Assembly (NCBI GenBank): GCA_900551625.1
Contig: URWZ01000029.1
Location: forward strand, 1 to 11,901
Reading direction: 5' to 3'
DNA: 11,901 nt
Origin: an uncultured Collinsella sp.
GTDB lineage: Bacteria; Actinomycetota; Coriobacteriia; Coriobacteriales; Coriobacteriaceae
Shown piece by piece: positions 5,700 through 11,901 of this stretch (the first letter of the stretch is position 1; each line of letters begins with the position of its first letter). Both the position numbers and the translations under genes were made by a program. Below the pieces are notes generated by a model that ran no database searches, was not told the DNA's origin, and saw only the letters and a list, made by a program, of their open reading frames with translations.

Positions 5700-6527
5700 C
5701 TACTCGCCGAGCTTGGGATGCAGCAGCGACGGCGCAGCGCCGAGCAGCATCTTGGTGTAGGGGTCCTGAGGGTGCTGGAAGACCTGCTTGGCCTCGCCCT
5801 GCTCGACGATCTTGCCGCCATTCATAACGATGATGTCGTCAGAGATATAGCGGACCGTCTGGATGTCATGGCTGATGAACACCATGGCCAGGCCGAGCTC
5901 CTTCTTAAGGTCGGTCAGCAGGTTCAGAATCTGCGCGCGGACCGAAACGTCCAGAGCCGAGGTGGGCTCGTCGGCGATGATGGCATCGGGGTTCAGCGAC
6001 AGGGCACGGGCAATTGCGACGCGCTGTCGCTGGCCGCCCGAAAGCTGGCCGGGAAGAACCTCCGCGGCGGAGCTGGGCAGACCGGTGAGCTCCAAGAGCT
6101 CCTTGACGCGCTTCTCCTGCTCGGCCTCGGTACCCAAGTTGTGGACGCGCATGGGGTCGAGCAGTTGCTCGCGAACGACCATGCGGGGGTTGAGCGCCGT
6201 GGCCGGGTTCTGGAACACGACCGAGATGACGCGGCCCATGTGGCGACGGTCCTCGGCGGTACGCTTGGTAACGTCCTTGCCCTTAAAGTAGACCTTGCCG
6301 CTCGTGGGGGCCTGCAGGCCGCACATGACGTTAGCGGTGGTGGACTTTCCGCAACCGGACTCGCCGACGATGCCGATGGTCTGTCCGGGCATGAGCTTAA
6401 TCGTTACACCCTGGACGGCGTGAACCAGGTTGGGGTGCAGAATCGAGCCGGTACGGGTCCTAAAGGTGACGTGGACGTCATCAAGGAAGATGATCGGCTC
6501 GACGCCGTTGACTGCGGTCTCGCTCAT
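5700..6527 (-). CDS. ABC transporter ATPase, OppF/DppF type
   Basis: Second nucleotide-binding subunit of the Opp/Dpp-like importer. The 275 residues contain Walker A GESGCGKST (55-63), Q-loop VFQNP (104-108), signature LSGGQ (162-166), Walker B IIADE (183-187) and switch His220. The protein ends soon after QDPYTKMLLGAAPS, so it lacks most of the C-terminal oligopeptide-transporter extension found in typical 320-residue OppF proteins. The ATG at 6525-6527 abuts the stop of the upstream gene with no gap; its GGAGG site lies inside the upstream coding end, so the two are translationally coupled. It would pair with the ATPase half of the fusion protein to power import. The substrate, sialic acid, is inferred from the operon and not from the ATPase itself. 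Confidence 0.95.
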   Translation of the reverse strand: MSETAVNGVEPIIFLDDVHVTFRTRTGSILHPNLVHAVQGVTIKLMPGQTIGIVGESGCGKSTTANVMCGLQAPTSGKVYFKGKDVTKRTAEDRRHMGRVISVVFQNPATALNPRMVVREQLLDPMRVHNLGTEAEQEKRVKELLELTGLPSSAAEVLPGQLSGGQRQRVAIARALSLNPDAIIADEPTSALDVSVRAQILNLLTDLKKELGLAMVFISHDIQTVRYISDDIIVMNGGKIVEQGEAKQVFQHPQDPYTKMLLGAAPSLLHPKLGE

Positions 6528-8543
6528 CTACATCACCTCCGCGTGAGGGGTCAAACCATTTGCCTTGAGCACCTCATCGGGGAGCTCGGAATAGAAGTGC
6601 TCGGTGCCGGGCACGCGCTTGAAGACCGGACGGGTGTCCAGGCCAATGCGCGGATGGCTCGAGCGGGGCGCGAAGCGATCGCCCTTGGGGAAATCGCGCG
6701 GGCTCGGAACGGCGCCGGGCACCTGGTGCAGGCGGCCCGAACCGCTCTCGATGGACAGGACGGAACCCAGAAGGCCGCGGGTGTACTCGTGAATCGGGTT
6801 GGTGAGCAGCTCCTTGGTGGGCGCCTGCTCGATAACCTGACCGGCGTACATAACCGTGATGTTATGGGCAACCTCGGCGACCAGCGCCAGGTCATGCGAA
6901 ACGAAGATCATGGCAAAGCCGAGCTTGGCCTGAAGGTCGTTAAGCAGCTTGATGACCTGCTTCTGGACGGTAACGTCCAGAGCGGTCGTGGGCTCGTCGC
7001 AGATGACCAGCTTGGGGTCGCGGGTAAGGGCCATAGCGATCAGAACGCGCTGACGCTGACCACCGGAAAGCTCATGCGGATAGCTCTCGAGCGTACGCTT
7101 GGGGTCGAGGCCCACGAGCTCCAGGAGCTCCTCGGCGCTACGGGTGCCGCCACGCTTGGTGAGCTGCTTCATCTGGGCGGAAATGAGCATGGAGGGGTTG
7201 AGCGAGGACAGGGCGTCCTGATAGACCATGGCGATATCGGTACCGCGCAGGCCGAACCACTCCTTCTTGCTCATCTTGAGCAGGTCGCGGCCCTCCCAGA
7301 GAACCTCACCGGAAAGATGCTCGTCATCGTCGGTCAGGCCCATGATGGCCAGCGTGGTGATGGACTTACCGCAGCCGGACTCGCCTACCAGGCCCATGGT
7401 CTGGCCGGGACGGACGTCAAAGTTAACGTGGTCGACGACGTTGATGTCACCGTGGTGCTCAAACTGGATGCAGAAATCGCGGACCGAAAGGATCGGCTCA
7501 ACGGACTCATCGGGCACATGGCGGTCGTTACGCTTGAGTTCGACATCACGCAGGGCGCCAAGACGGGCGGACAGGGACTGAGCCTGCTCCTTGTAGGCGC
7601 GAACGGGGTCGGAGACCAGCAGGTCGGCCTCGCGGCGCTTGGAGGAGTCGGTCGGATCCAGGGCGGCGGAGGGAGCAGCGGCCATGGCGTCGGTAATGCC
7701 CTCGGAGAGGATGTTGAGTGCCAGGCAGGTGATCATGATGGCCAGGCCCGGGAACAGCGCCTGCCACCAACGGCCAGCGAGCACGCCACCGCGAGCGTCG
7801 GCGAGGATGTTGCCCCAGGTAGCGGTGGGCTCCTGGATACCAGCGCCGATGAAGGTCAGCGAGGCCTCGAAGATGATGGCGTCGGCGACCAGGGTAACGG
7901 TGAAGACCATGATCGGGGCGATGCAGTTGCGCAGGACGTGCTTGATCAAAATCCACGGAGCCTTGGCGCCGGAAACGATGACCGCGCGGACATAGTCCTC
8001 GCCGTACTCGGACACGATGTTGGCGCGTACGATACGGGCAATCTGCGGAGTGTACATAAAGCCGATGGCGAAGATGATCGACGGCACGGAATTGCCCAGG
8101 ATGGAGACGAAGACGGCAGCGAGGGCAATGCCCGGGATGGACATGATGATGTCCAGGATGCGCATGATCGCCTCGGAAACGGACTTGCGCGAAACCGCCG
8201 CGAGGGCGCCCACGACCGAGCCGCAGACCAGAGCCATGGCAGTGGCGCCAAAGCCGATGATCAGCGAGTAACGGCCACCGTAGAGCATACGCGACAGAAT
8301 GTCGCGGCCCTTATCGTCGGTACCGAAGATAAATCCGTTGCCGGGAGCCTGGCGAGCCGTAAAGATCTCGACCGGGCTATAGGGGGCAAGAAGGGGCGCC
8401 AGAATCGCGGTCAAGGCGACCAGCACCAGCACGACGGCGGCAATCTTAGAAGACAGCGTCATCTTCTTCCAGCCACCGAGCTTGAGCCCCTTGGAGGCAG
8501 CTTTCTCGAGCTGCTCGGTTTGCTTCTCTCGAATCTTTACCAT
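6528..8543 (-). CDS. Permease-ATPase fusion (OppC/DppC permease joined to OppD/DppD ATPase)
   Basis: A 671-residue single chain. Residues 1-290 are an OppC-type permease: an N-terminal OppC_N region with the first membrane segment at 33-53, a FGTDDKGRDILSR motif (73-85), further membrane segments, and the EAA coupling loop near 180-206. Residues 291-345 form a polar linker. Residues 350-600 are an ATPase with Walker A GESGCGKS (387-394), LSGGQ (492-496), Walker B LVICDE (512-517) and His550. The C-terminal extension (about 600-640) reads PKGDRFAPRSSHP, lacking the cysteines found in many OppD/DppD proteins. Start: ATG at 8541-8543, three bases after the permease stop. I recall a similar permease-ATPase fusion in the Haemophilus ducreyi Sat sialic acid importer; this could not be checked here. 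No frameshift is needed; the frame is continuous. Confidence 0.93.
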   Translation of the reverse strand: MVKIREKQTEQLEKAASKGLKLGGWKKMTLSSKIAAVVLVLVALTAILAPLLAPYSPVEIFTARQAPGNGFIFGTDDKGRDILSRMLYGGRYSLIIGFGATAMALVCGSVVGALAAVSRKSVSEAIMRILDIIMSIPGIALAAVFVSILGNSVPSIIFAIGFMYTPQIARIVRANIVSEYGEDYVRAVIVSGAKAPWILIKHVLRNCIAPIMVFTVTLVADAIIFEASLTFIGAGIQEPTATWGNILADARGGVLAGRWWQALFPGLAIMITCLALNILSEGITDAMAAAPSAALDPTDSSKRREADLLVSDPVRAYKEQAQSLSARLGALRDVELKRNDRHVPDESVEPILSVRDFCIQFEHHGDINVVDHVNFDVRPGQTMGLVGESGCGKSITTLAIMGLTDDDEHLSGEVLWEGRDLLKMSKKEWFGLRGTDIAMVYQDALSSLNPSMLISAQMKQLTKRGGTRSAEELLELVGLDPKRTLESYPHELSGGQRQRVLIAMALTRDPKLVICDEPTTALDVTVQKQVIKLLNDLQAKLGFAMIFVSHDLALVAEVAHNITVMYAGQVIEQAPTKELLTNPIHEYTRGLLGSVLSIESGSGRLHQVPGAVPSPRDFPKGDRFAPRSSHPRIGLDTRPVFKRVPGTEHFYSELPDEVLKANGLTPHAEVM

Positions 8544-8546
8544 AAT

Positions 8547-9503
8547 CTACACCGTCCTGATGCGCGGGTTGATGAGCAGGTAGAGCATGTCAACCACGAT
8601 GTTGATGATGATGAAGGCAAGAGCAACGACGATGACGACGCCCTGAACCAGGTTCGCCTCGTTGCCCTGAACGCCCTGCAGAATCGCAGTACCCATGCCG
8701 GGGAGGTTGAAGATGACCTCGATGACGACGGCGCCGCCCATAAGGTAACCGATCTTAAGACCGAGGGTGGTGACCGGGGTGATCAGTGCGTTGCGCAAAA
8801 CGTTGATGCCGACGACGACCTTCTCGGGAACGCCGGCGCCACGGGCCATACGGACATAGTCCTTATCGAGCTCCTCGACCATGGCCGTACGCACGATACG
8901 AGTCATCTGGCCCGTCAGCGGGAATGCCAGAGCGATAGCGGGCATGATCATACGTCCCAGATAGCCAGCCGGGTTGGTGGTGAAGTGAGGCAGAGCACCG
9001 GACGCCGGGAGCACCTTAAGGTAGGAAGAGAACAGCAGAATCAACAGAACGGCAAGCCAGAACGACGGGGTTGCCAAGCCGGCGATGGAGAAGACGCGGA
9101 TCACTTGGTCCGGCCATTTATCGCGATACAGTGCCGCGATGACGCCGAGCAAAAACGAGACGACCGCGCCGATGGCAAGACCGATAAAGGTCAGCTGCAT
9201 CGTGACGGGCAGGGCCGTGGAGATGCGCTTGGCAACGGAGTTGCGAGCAGCACCATAGGTGCCCATGTCACCATGGATCAAATCGCCCATGTAGCGCACG
9301 TAGCGCACGGGCCAGGGGTCGTCCAGACCATACTTCTCATGGTACTCGGCAACCGCCTCGGGCGAGGCACCGTCACCCAACGCCGTATAGGCGGGGTCGG
9401 TCTTGGAGAACGACATAAGGAAGAACACCAGGACGGTGACGCCCAATGCCATGATCGGCAGCGCCACAAGACGCCTTCCAATCAAACGTAGCAAGTTGTT
9501 CAC
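8547..9503 (-). CDS. ABC transporter permease, OppB/DppB type
   Basis: A 318-residue integral membrane subunit that partners the permease half of the downstream fusion protein. The N-terminal segment (about 12-32) is the first membrane span; further spans lie near 103-127, 138-160, 185-205, 248-270 and 286-312. The EAA loop is at about 214-239 (DYVRMARGAG, then VLRNA). The start is taken as the GTG at 9501-9503, which has GGGGAG five bases upstream and gives the usual short N-terminus before the first span; a TTG 11 codons upstream has no good site. It is separated from the binding-protein gene by 155 bases holding a hairpin and a promoter-like palindrome, and from the fusion gene by three bases. 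Confidence 0.94.
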   Translation of the reverse strand: MNNLLRLIGRRLVALPIMALGVTVLVFFLMSFSKTDPAYTALGDGASPEAVAEYHEKYGLDDPWPVRYVRYMGDLIHGDMGTYGAARNSVAKRISTALPVTMQLTFIGLAIGAVVSFLLGVIAALYRDKWPDQVIRVFSIAGLATPSFWLAVLLILLFSSYLKVLPASGALPHFTTNPAGYLGRMIMPAIALAFPLTGQMTRIVRTAMVEELDKDYVRMARGAGVPEKVVVGINVLRNALITPVTTLGLKIGYLMGGAVVIEVIFNLPGMGTAILQGVQGNEANLVQGVVIVVALAFIIINIVVDMLYLLINPRIRTV

Positions 9504-9538
9504 GTTCTCTCCCCTTTCTTTTGTCGGTAGGACCAACT

Positions 9539-9566
9539 GGTATATGAGTATGGATACTCATTACAA
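9539..9566 (-). promoter_or_regulatory. Possible internal promoter with operator-like palindrome upstream of the permease gene
   Basis: On the minus strand TTGTAA (9566-9561) and TATACC (9544-9539) are spaced by 16 bases. The spacer is filled by the inverted repeat ATGAGTAT-GG-ATACTCAT (9544-9561). A repressor bound there would block the promoter. GGTATA, read on the plus strand at 9539-9544, resembles the E. coli NanR half-site, but a single six-base match proves little. This could give the permease and downstream genes their own regulated start. Confidence 0.35.
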
Positions 9567-9598
9567 GACCCGAGCGACATCGAGGCCGCCCGGGTCTT
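9565..9598 (-). terminator. Hairpin after the binding-protein gene (attenuator or mRNA stabiliser)
   Basis: AAGACCCG (9565-9572) pairs with CGGGTCTT (9591-9598). The stem then continues through a pair that is G-U only on the minus strand and three more pairs, giving about 12 pairs around a ten-base loop. The minus-strand tail is poor in U; the plus-strand tail TTTGTTTC is better. Such hairpins often follow binding-protein genes and raise their expression over the permease genes, as in malE-malF. Confidence 0.6.
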
Positions 9599-9658
9599 TG
9601 TTTCAACTATGAGGACGTTGCCTTACGACCGACGCCCCACATATGACTCAAGCGAGTC

Positions 9659-11272
9659 TTAGGCCTTGACGGTCGCGACGCCCCTGAAGGACATGCTCGT
9701 CGTGCCGATGCCCTTGAAGCCATCGAGGGCCTCGCCGTTGGGCGCGGTGGACGGATCGTCCCAGGATGCGGAGACGGTCTTGACGTGGACAACGGGGTAC
9801 AGAACGGCGTTGTCGGCGATGATGTCGAAGCACTCGTTCCACTTCTTCTGCTGCTCGTCGCCCTCGGCGGCAAGAGCCTCGTCCATGAGACCGTGGAGCT
9901 TCGCCCACTCAGCGGACTCCTTCCACGGGCAACGGGTCTGCATCCAGACGTTGTCGCCGTACCACCAGTTGAGCAGCAGGTCGGGGTCGGCGCCGAAGCA
10001 GGAAGGATCGCCAGGGGCAAGGAGGATATCGTAGGCCTCGCCGCCGTCGATGGCAGCGTAGGTGGCCGGCGAGGTATCGGTCTGGATGGTCACCTCGAAG
10101 CCGAGAGCGTCGAGGTCGTTCTTGACCTGGGCGGCCATGCCCTTAATCTGCTCGTTGTCGGTGGTGCGCAGGGTGATGGCACCCGGGGTGATGCCGGACT
10201 CCTCGATGAGCTTCTTGGCCTTCTTGGCGTCGGTCTTGTACACCGTGGAAGCCTCATGATAGTTGGTGAAGCTCTTGGGCAGGTAGCAGCTGGCAGCGGT
10301 GGCAAGGCCGGCGAAGGTGTTGGTGATCATCTTCTCGGTGTCGAGCGCGTACATGACGGCCTGACGGACCTTGACGTTGTTCCAAGGCTCCTTGGCGACG
10401 TTGAACATGATGAAGCGGGTGCCGAAGCCCTGGACGTTGTCGATCTTGCAGCCAGCGCTCTCGAGCTGGTCGACGGCGTCAGCGGTGACGAGCTCCATAA
10501 CGAGCGTGGAGCCTTCCTGCTGGGCGGTAACGCGAGCGGTGGGGTCGGTCAGGATGCTGTACTGGATCTTCTTATCCTCGGCAGCATACTCACCATTGTA
10601 CTCGGGGTTGGGAACCAGGGTGATCTCGGTATCGGAGATAGAGTCGTACATCCAGGGGCCGGAACCGATCGGCTGCTTGGCGCGATCCTCCTCGGACTGA
10701 GTAGCCGGGGTAACACGGATGATGGCCAGACGATCCTTGAGCAGGGAGAAGTTGGGGACCTTGGTCTTGACCGTCACGGTGCTGGCGTCCTTGGCCTCGA
10801 TGGACTCGAAGGGCTGGAAGAACGGAGCATAGGTAGCAGAAGCGGCACAAGCGGTGTAGGAGGCAACGACGTCGTCAGCGGTGACCTCGGTACCATCGGA
10901 GAACTTGGCACCCTTGCGGATGGTGACCTCGAAGGTAGTGTCGTCCACGGACTTGGGATCGTCGGTGGCGAGCTCGTTGAAGGTGCTGTAGTCGTGGTAA
11001 TCGATGCCGTAGAGGCCCTCGATGACGTGCCAGTTAGCACCCAGGCCCACAGCAGAGCCGGTGCTGGCGGGGTCGAAGCTGGACGGAGCGTAAGCGGAAC
11101 CAGCGGTGATCACGCCGCCGCCACGGTTGGCGGAATCGGTGGAACCGGAAGCGGAACCCTCGTCGCTAGAGCTGCCACCGCAGCCGGTGAGACCAAGCCC
11201 TGCGACAGCAGCGACGCTGCCGGTGAGGCCGAGGAACGAACGCCTGGACATACCCTTGTTGATGATGGCCAT
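9659..11272 (-). CDS. Family-5 extracellular solute-binding lipoprotein (Opp/Dpp/sialic acid type)
   Basis: The 537-residue ligand-binding component of the importer, anchored on the outer face of the membrane. The N-terminus has a twin-arginine motif (SRRSFLG, Arg10-Arg11), a hydrophobic stretch (14-29) and a lipobox LTGC with Cys31, followed by a flexible Ser/Gly-rich linker. The mature part has the SBP family-5 pattern, including the FSDGTEVTADDV block that marks this family. Length fits the family (about 500-560). Start: ATG at 11270-11272 with AGGAG five bases upstream; a TTG five codons earlier has no site. Family-5 proteins bind peptides, nickel, glycosides or, in some bacteria, sialic acid. 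The linked nan genes favour Neu5Ac or a sialylated or O-acetylated form; sequence alone cannot set the ligand. It is the first gene of the operon. Confidence 0.94.
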   Translation of the reverse strand: MAIINKGMSRRSFLGLTGSVAAVAGLGLTGCGGSSSDEGSASGSTDSANRGGGVITAGSAYAPSSFDPASTGSAVGLGANWHVIEGLYGIDYHDYSTFNELATDDPKSVDDTTFEVTIRKGAKFSDGTEVTADDVVASYTACAASATYAPFFQPFESIEAKDASTVTVKTKVPNFSLLKDRLAIIRVTPATQSEEDRAKQPIGSGPWMYDSISDTEITLVPNPEYNGEYAAEDKKIQYSILTDPTARVTAQQEGSTLVMELVTADAVDQLESAGCKIDNVQGFGTRFIMFNVAKEPWNNVKVRQAVMYALDTEKMITNTFAGLATAASCYLPKSFTNYHEASTVYKTDAKKAKKLIEESGITPGAITLRTTDNEQIKGMAAQVKNDLDALGFEVTIQTDTSPATYAAIDGGEAYDILLAPGDPSCFGADPDLLLNWWYGDNVWMQTRCPWKESAEWAKLHGLMDEALAAEGDEQQKKWNECFDIIADNAVLYPVVHVKTVSASWDDPSTAPNGEALDGFKGIGTTSMSFRGVATVKA

Positions 11273-11408
11273 GTCTTCTCCTATCAATAGAGAATCTTAC
11301 CCGGGAGCACCTAGACTTGCCCCCGCGCAACTTGCGGACGATATATACCTTACCTACCGACGAACCCAACTGAGGTGCCGCGCTCGGCGACCGATACATA
11401 CATACGCT

Positions 11409-11431
11409 TGAACGGTATTTACTACCGTTCA
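11409..11431. promoter_or_regulatory. Operator-like palindrome upstream of the nan operon
   Basis: TGAACGGTA (11409-11417) and TACCGTTCA (11423-11431) form perfect nine-base arms around a five-base spacer. The size and symmetry suit a dimeric repressor. It overlaps the best-spaced -10 position for a minus-strand promoter whose -35 is TTGTCA (11447-11442). No regulator gene lies in the window, so the bound protein is unknown. Confidence 0.55.
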
Positions 11432-11440
11432 CCGAATTCA

Positions 11441-11469
11441 TTGACAAATGATTCGACAGACAGTATGTA
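11441..11469 (+). promoter_or_regulatory. Promoter-like sequence on the plus strand
   Basis: A consensus -35 TTGACA (11441-11446), a 17-base spacer and TATGTA (11464-11469) face rightward, away from the operon. Its -35 overlaps the minus-strand TTGTCA (11447-11442). No plus-strand gene follows within the window, so it would make RNA antisense to the 3' end of uvrC, or be fortuitous. Confidence 0.35.
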
Positions 11470-11582
11470 TCGACGAGGTGAGATATCAGTCTTCGTCAAC
11501 CCGCAGGATAGCAGTGTTGTTCACCATGGCTAGTCAAACGTTTTAGCGTTAATAAAACCCGAAATCGGCAGGTAATCACCGC

Positions 11583-11612
11583 GAAACAAATGATTGAAAA
11601 TTGGCCAATCAT
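11583..11612 (-). terminator. Probable uvrC terminator
   Basis: ATGATTG (11590-11596) pairs with CAATCAT (11606-11612) across a nine-base loop. On the minus strand the stem is followed by TTGTTTC (11589-11583). It lies about 25 bases after the uvrC stop. The stem is AT-rich and short, so termination may be partial. Confidence 0.55.
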
Positions 11613-11637
11613 GTATATCAGTTGTTTAGAAGCGCGT

Positions 11638-11863
11638 TTAGTTTTCGGATCGGCTGGCCGATGCCTGGGCGCGCTCGGCATTCCATGCAACAAGTGCCTC
11701 GTGGACCGCTTTGGCGACATCGGCCGGAACGCCTCGAACTTCTGCAATCTCCTGCTCGCTTGCCGCACGCAAACGCTTCATCGAGCCAAAATGGCGCATA
11801 ATGGCACGTTTTCTGGTGGGTCCCACGCCCGGAACGTCGTCAAGCACCGAAACCGTCATAGCC
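11638..11863 (-). CDS. uvrC: UvrC, C-terminal helix-hairpin-helix region only (5' part cut off by contig end)
   Basis: UvrC is the dual-incision nuclease subunit of UvrABC nucleotide excision repair. Only the last 74 residues are present. They match the C-terminal (HhH)2 DNA-binding domain: SVLDDVPGVGPTRKRAIMRHFGS, given here as SVLDDVPGVG then PTRKRAIMRHFGS, followed by RLRAASEQEIAEV and RGVP. The end is TAA at 11638-11640. Upstream sequence from 11864 is adapter, so an apparent start ATG at 11890-11892 (reading MGSEMCIRDR) is false. Everything before the HhH domain, including the GIY-YIG and RNase H-like nuclease domains, lies outside the window. Confidence 0.93.
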
Positions 11864-11901
11864 CTGTCTCTTATACACATCTCCGAGCCCACGAGACGCT
11901 A
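11864..11901 (+). other. Illumina Nextera i7-side adapter and start of index (artefact)
   Basis: Positions 11864-11897 match the reverse complement of the Nextera read-2 adapter; 11864-11882 is the Tn5 mosaic end. The last four bases (GCTA) would be the start of an i7 index, consistent from memory with N709. Read on the minus strand it creates the false protein start MGSEMCIRDR fused to UvrC. Confidence 0.98.

Larger units (their letters stand above)
11392..11472. repeat. Ten-base inverted repeat flanking the promoter region
   Basis: CGATACATAC (11392-11401) and GTATGTATCG (11463-11472) are exact reverse complements 61 bases apart, with the operator-like palindrome and the divergent -35 boxes between them. 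Each copy contains TATGTA, so the arms may be -10 regions of opposed promoters or distal binding sites of a looping regulator. Confidence 0.5.
11273..11637 (-). promoter_or_regulatory. 365-base non-coding control region between uvrC and the nan operon
   Basis: No convincing gene lies here. It is visibly more AT-rich than the coding sequence around it, holds the probable uvrC terminator at its right end, several inverted repeats in the middle, and the long leader of the binding-protein gene at its left. Leader hairpins include GGTGCCG (11374-11380) with CGGC-ACC (11385-11392, one bulge). A second promoter-like pair on the minus strand is TTGGGT (11368-11363) and TATATA (11346-11341), 16 bases apart. 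The operon promoter is therefore likely within about 11340-11450, but which pair is used cannot be told. Confidence 0.6.

Noticed and set aside
5613..9491. A 1292-codon open frame on the plus strand
   Set aside because: It lies antisense to four well-supported transporter and esterase frames. Its translation is low-complexity, rich in Asp, Gly, His and Arg, which is typical of the mirror frame of GC-rich genes. No ribosome site or family motif was seen.
9785..11290. A 501-codon plus-strand frame opposite the binding-protein gene
   Set aside because: Same mirror-frame effect: Gly, Val and Leu-rich translation without motifs, fully overlapped by a clear family-5 binding protein.
11370..11381. 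A 12-base match (CTGAGGTGCCGC) to element A, as if a third copy
   Set aside because: The match does not extend, the other arm is missing, and repeated 12-mers are expected by chance in a window of this length.
11478..11545. A possible 22-codon GTG-started peptide on the plus strand after the TTGACA promoter
   Set aside because: No proper ribosome-binding spacing and no recognisable sequence. Short open frames of this size are common by chance.
11638..11892. An apparent complete small protein starting MGSEMCIRDR
   Set aside because: The first ten residues are encoded by Nextera adapter (from 11864). The rest is the C-terminus of UvrC.
1..11901. tRNA, rRNA, CRISPR array, transposase or attachment sites
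   Set aside because: None was seen. The only transposon-like sequence is the Tn5 mosaic end within the Nextera adapters, which is a library artefact.

Overview
The window looks like a piece of a high-GC Gram-positive (Actinomycetota) chromosome. It is most likely from a gut Coriobacteriia such as Collinsella. That placement rests on GC-rich coding sequence, an actinobacterial-style RapZ P-loop, the uvrC/rapZ chromosomal context and the gene set; no database search was possible. All real genes lie on the minus strand, so the biological reading direction is right to left. Both ends carry Illumina Nextera adapter and index sequence (1-48 and 11864-11901). Genomic DNA is therefore only about 49-11863, and both terminal genes are cut off by library artefact rather than by biology.

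In transcription order: the C-terminal end of uvrC (11863-11638); a 365-base regulatory region with a probable terminator, inverted repeats and promoter-like sequences; a four-gene peptide/sugar-type ABC importer (substrate-binding lipoprotein 11272-9659, permease 9503-8547, a permease-ATPase fusion 8543-6528, a second ATPase 6527-5700); two overlapping CE7-like alpha/beta-hydrolase genes (5619-4642, catalytically intact; 4649-3798, nucleophile Ser replaced by Gly); a sialic acid lyase-type aldolase nanA (3729-2809); a ROK-family ManNAc kinase nanK (2635-1670); a ManNAc-6-P epimerase nanE (1529-843); a hairpin terminator; and the 5' part of rapZ (741-49).

The nine internal genes form a coherent sialic acid utilisation operon. 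A family-5 binding protein and Opp/Dpp-like ABC system would import the sugar. The esterase could remove O-acetyl groups. NanA would split Neu5Ac into pyruvate and ManNAc, NanK would phosphorylate ManNAc, and NanE would make GlcNAc-6-P. No sialidase, no nagA/nagB and no transcriptional regulator are present in the window. The operon sits between uvrC and rapZ, genes that are commonly adjacent in Gram-positive bacteria, which suggests insertion at this locus.

The most unusual signal is non-coding. The nanK-nanE gap (about 1555-1652) and the nanA-nanK gap (about 2703-2812) each hold a long imperfect inverted repeat. The two are related to each other in opposite orientation. They share sequence blocks, a GA/GG internal loop, a tandem G-U pair and a tandem G-A loop, and they show compensatory base-pair changes in the stems. 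This looks like a small family of structured RNA or palindromic repeat elements.
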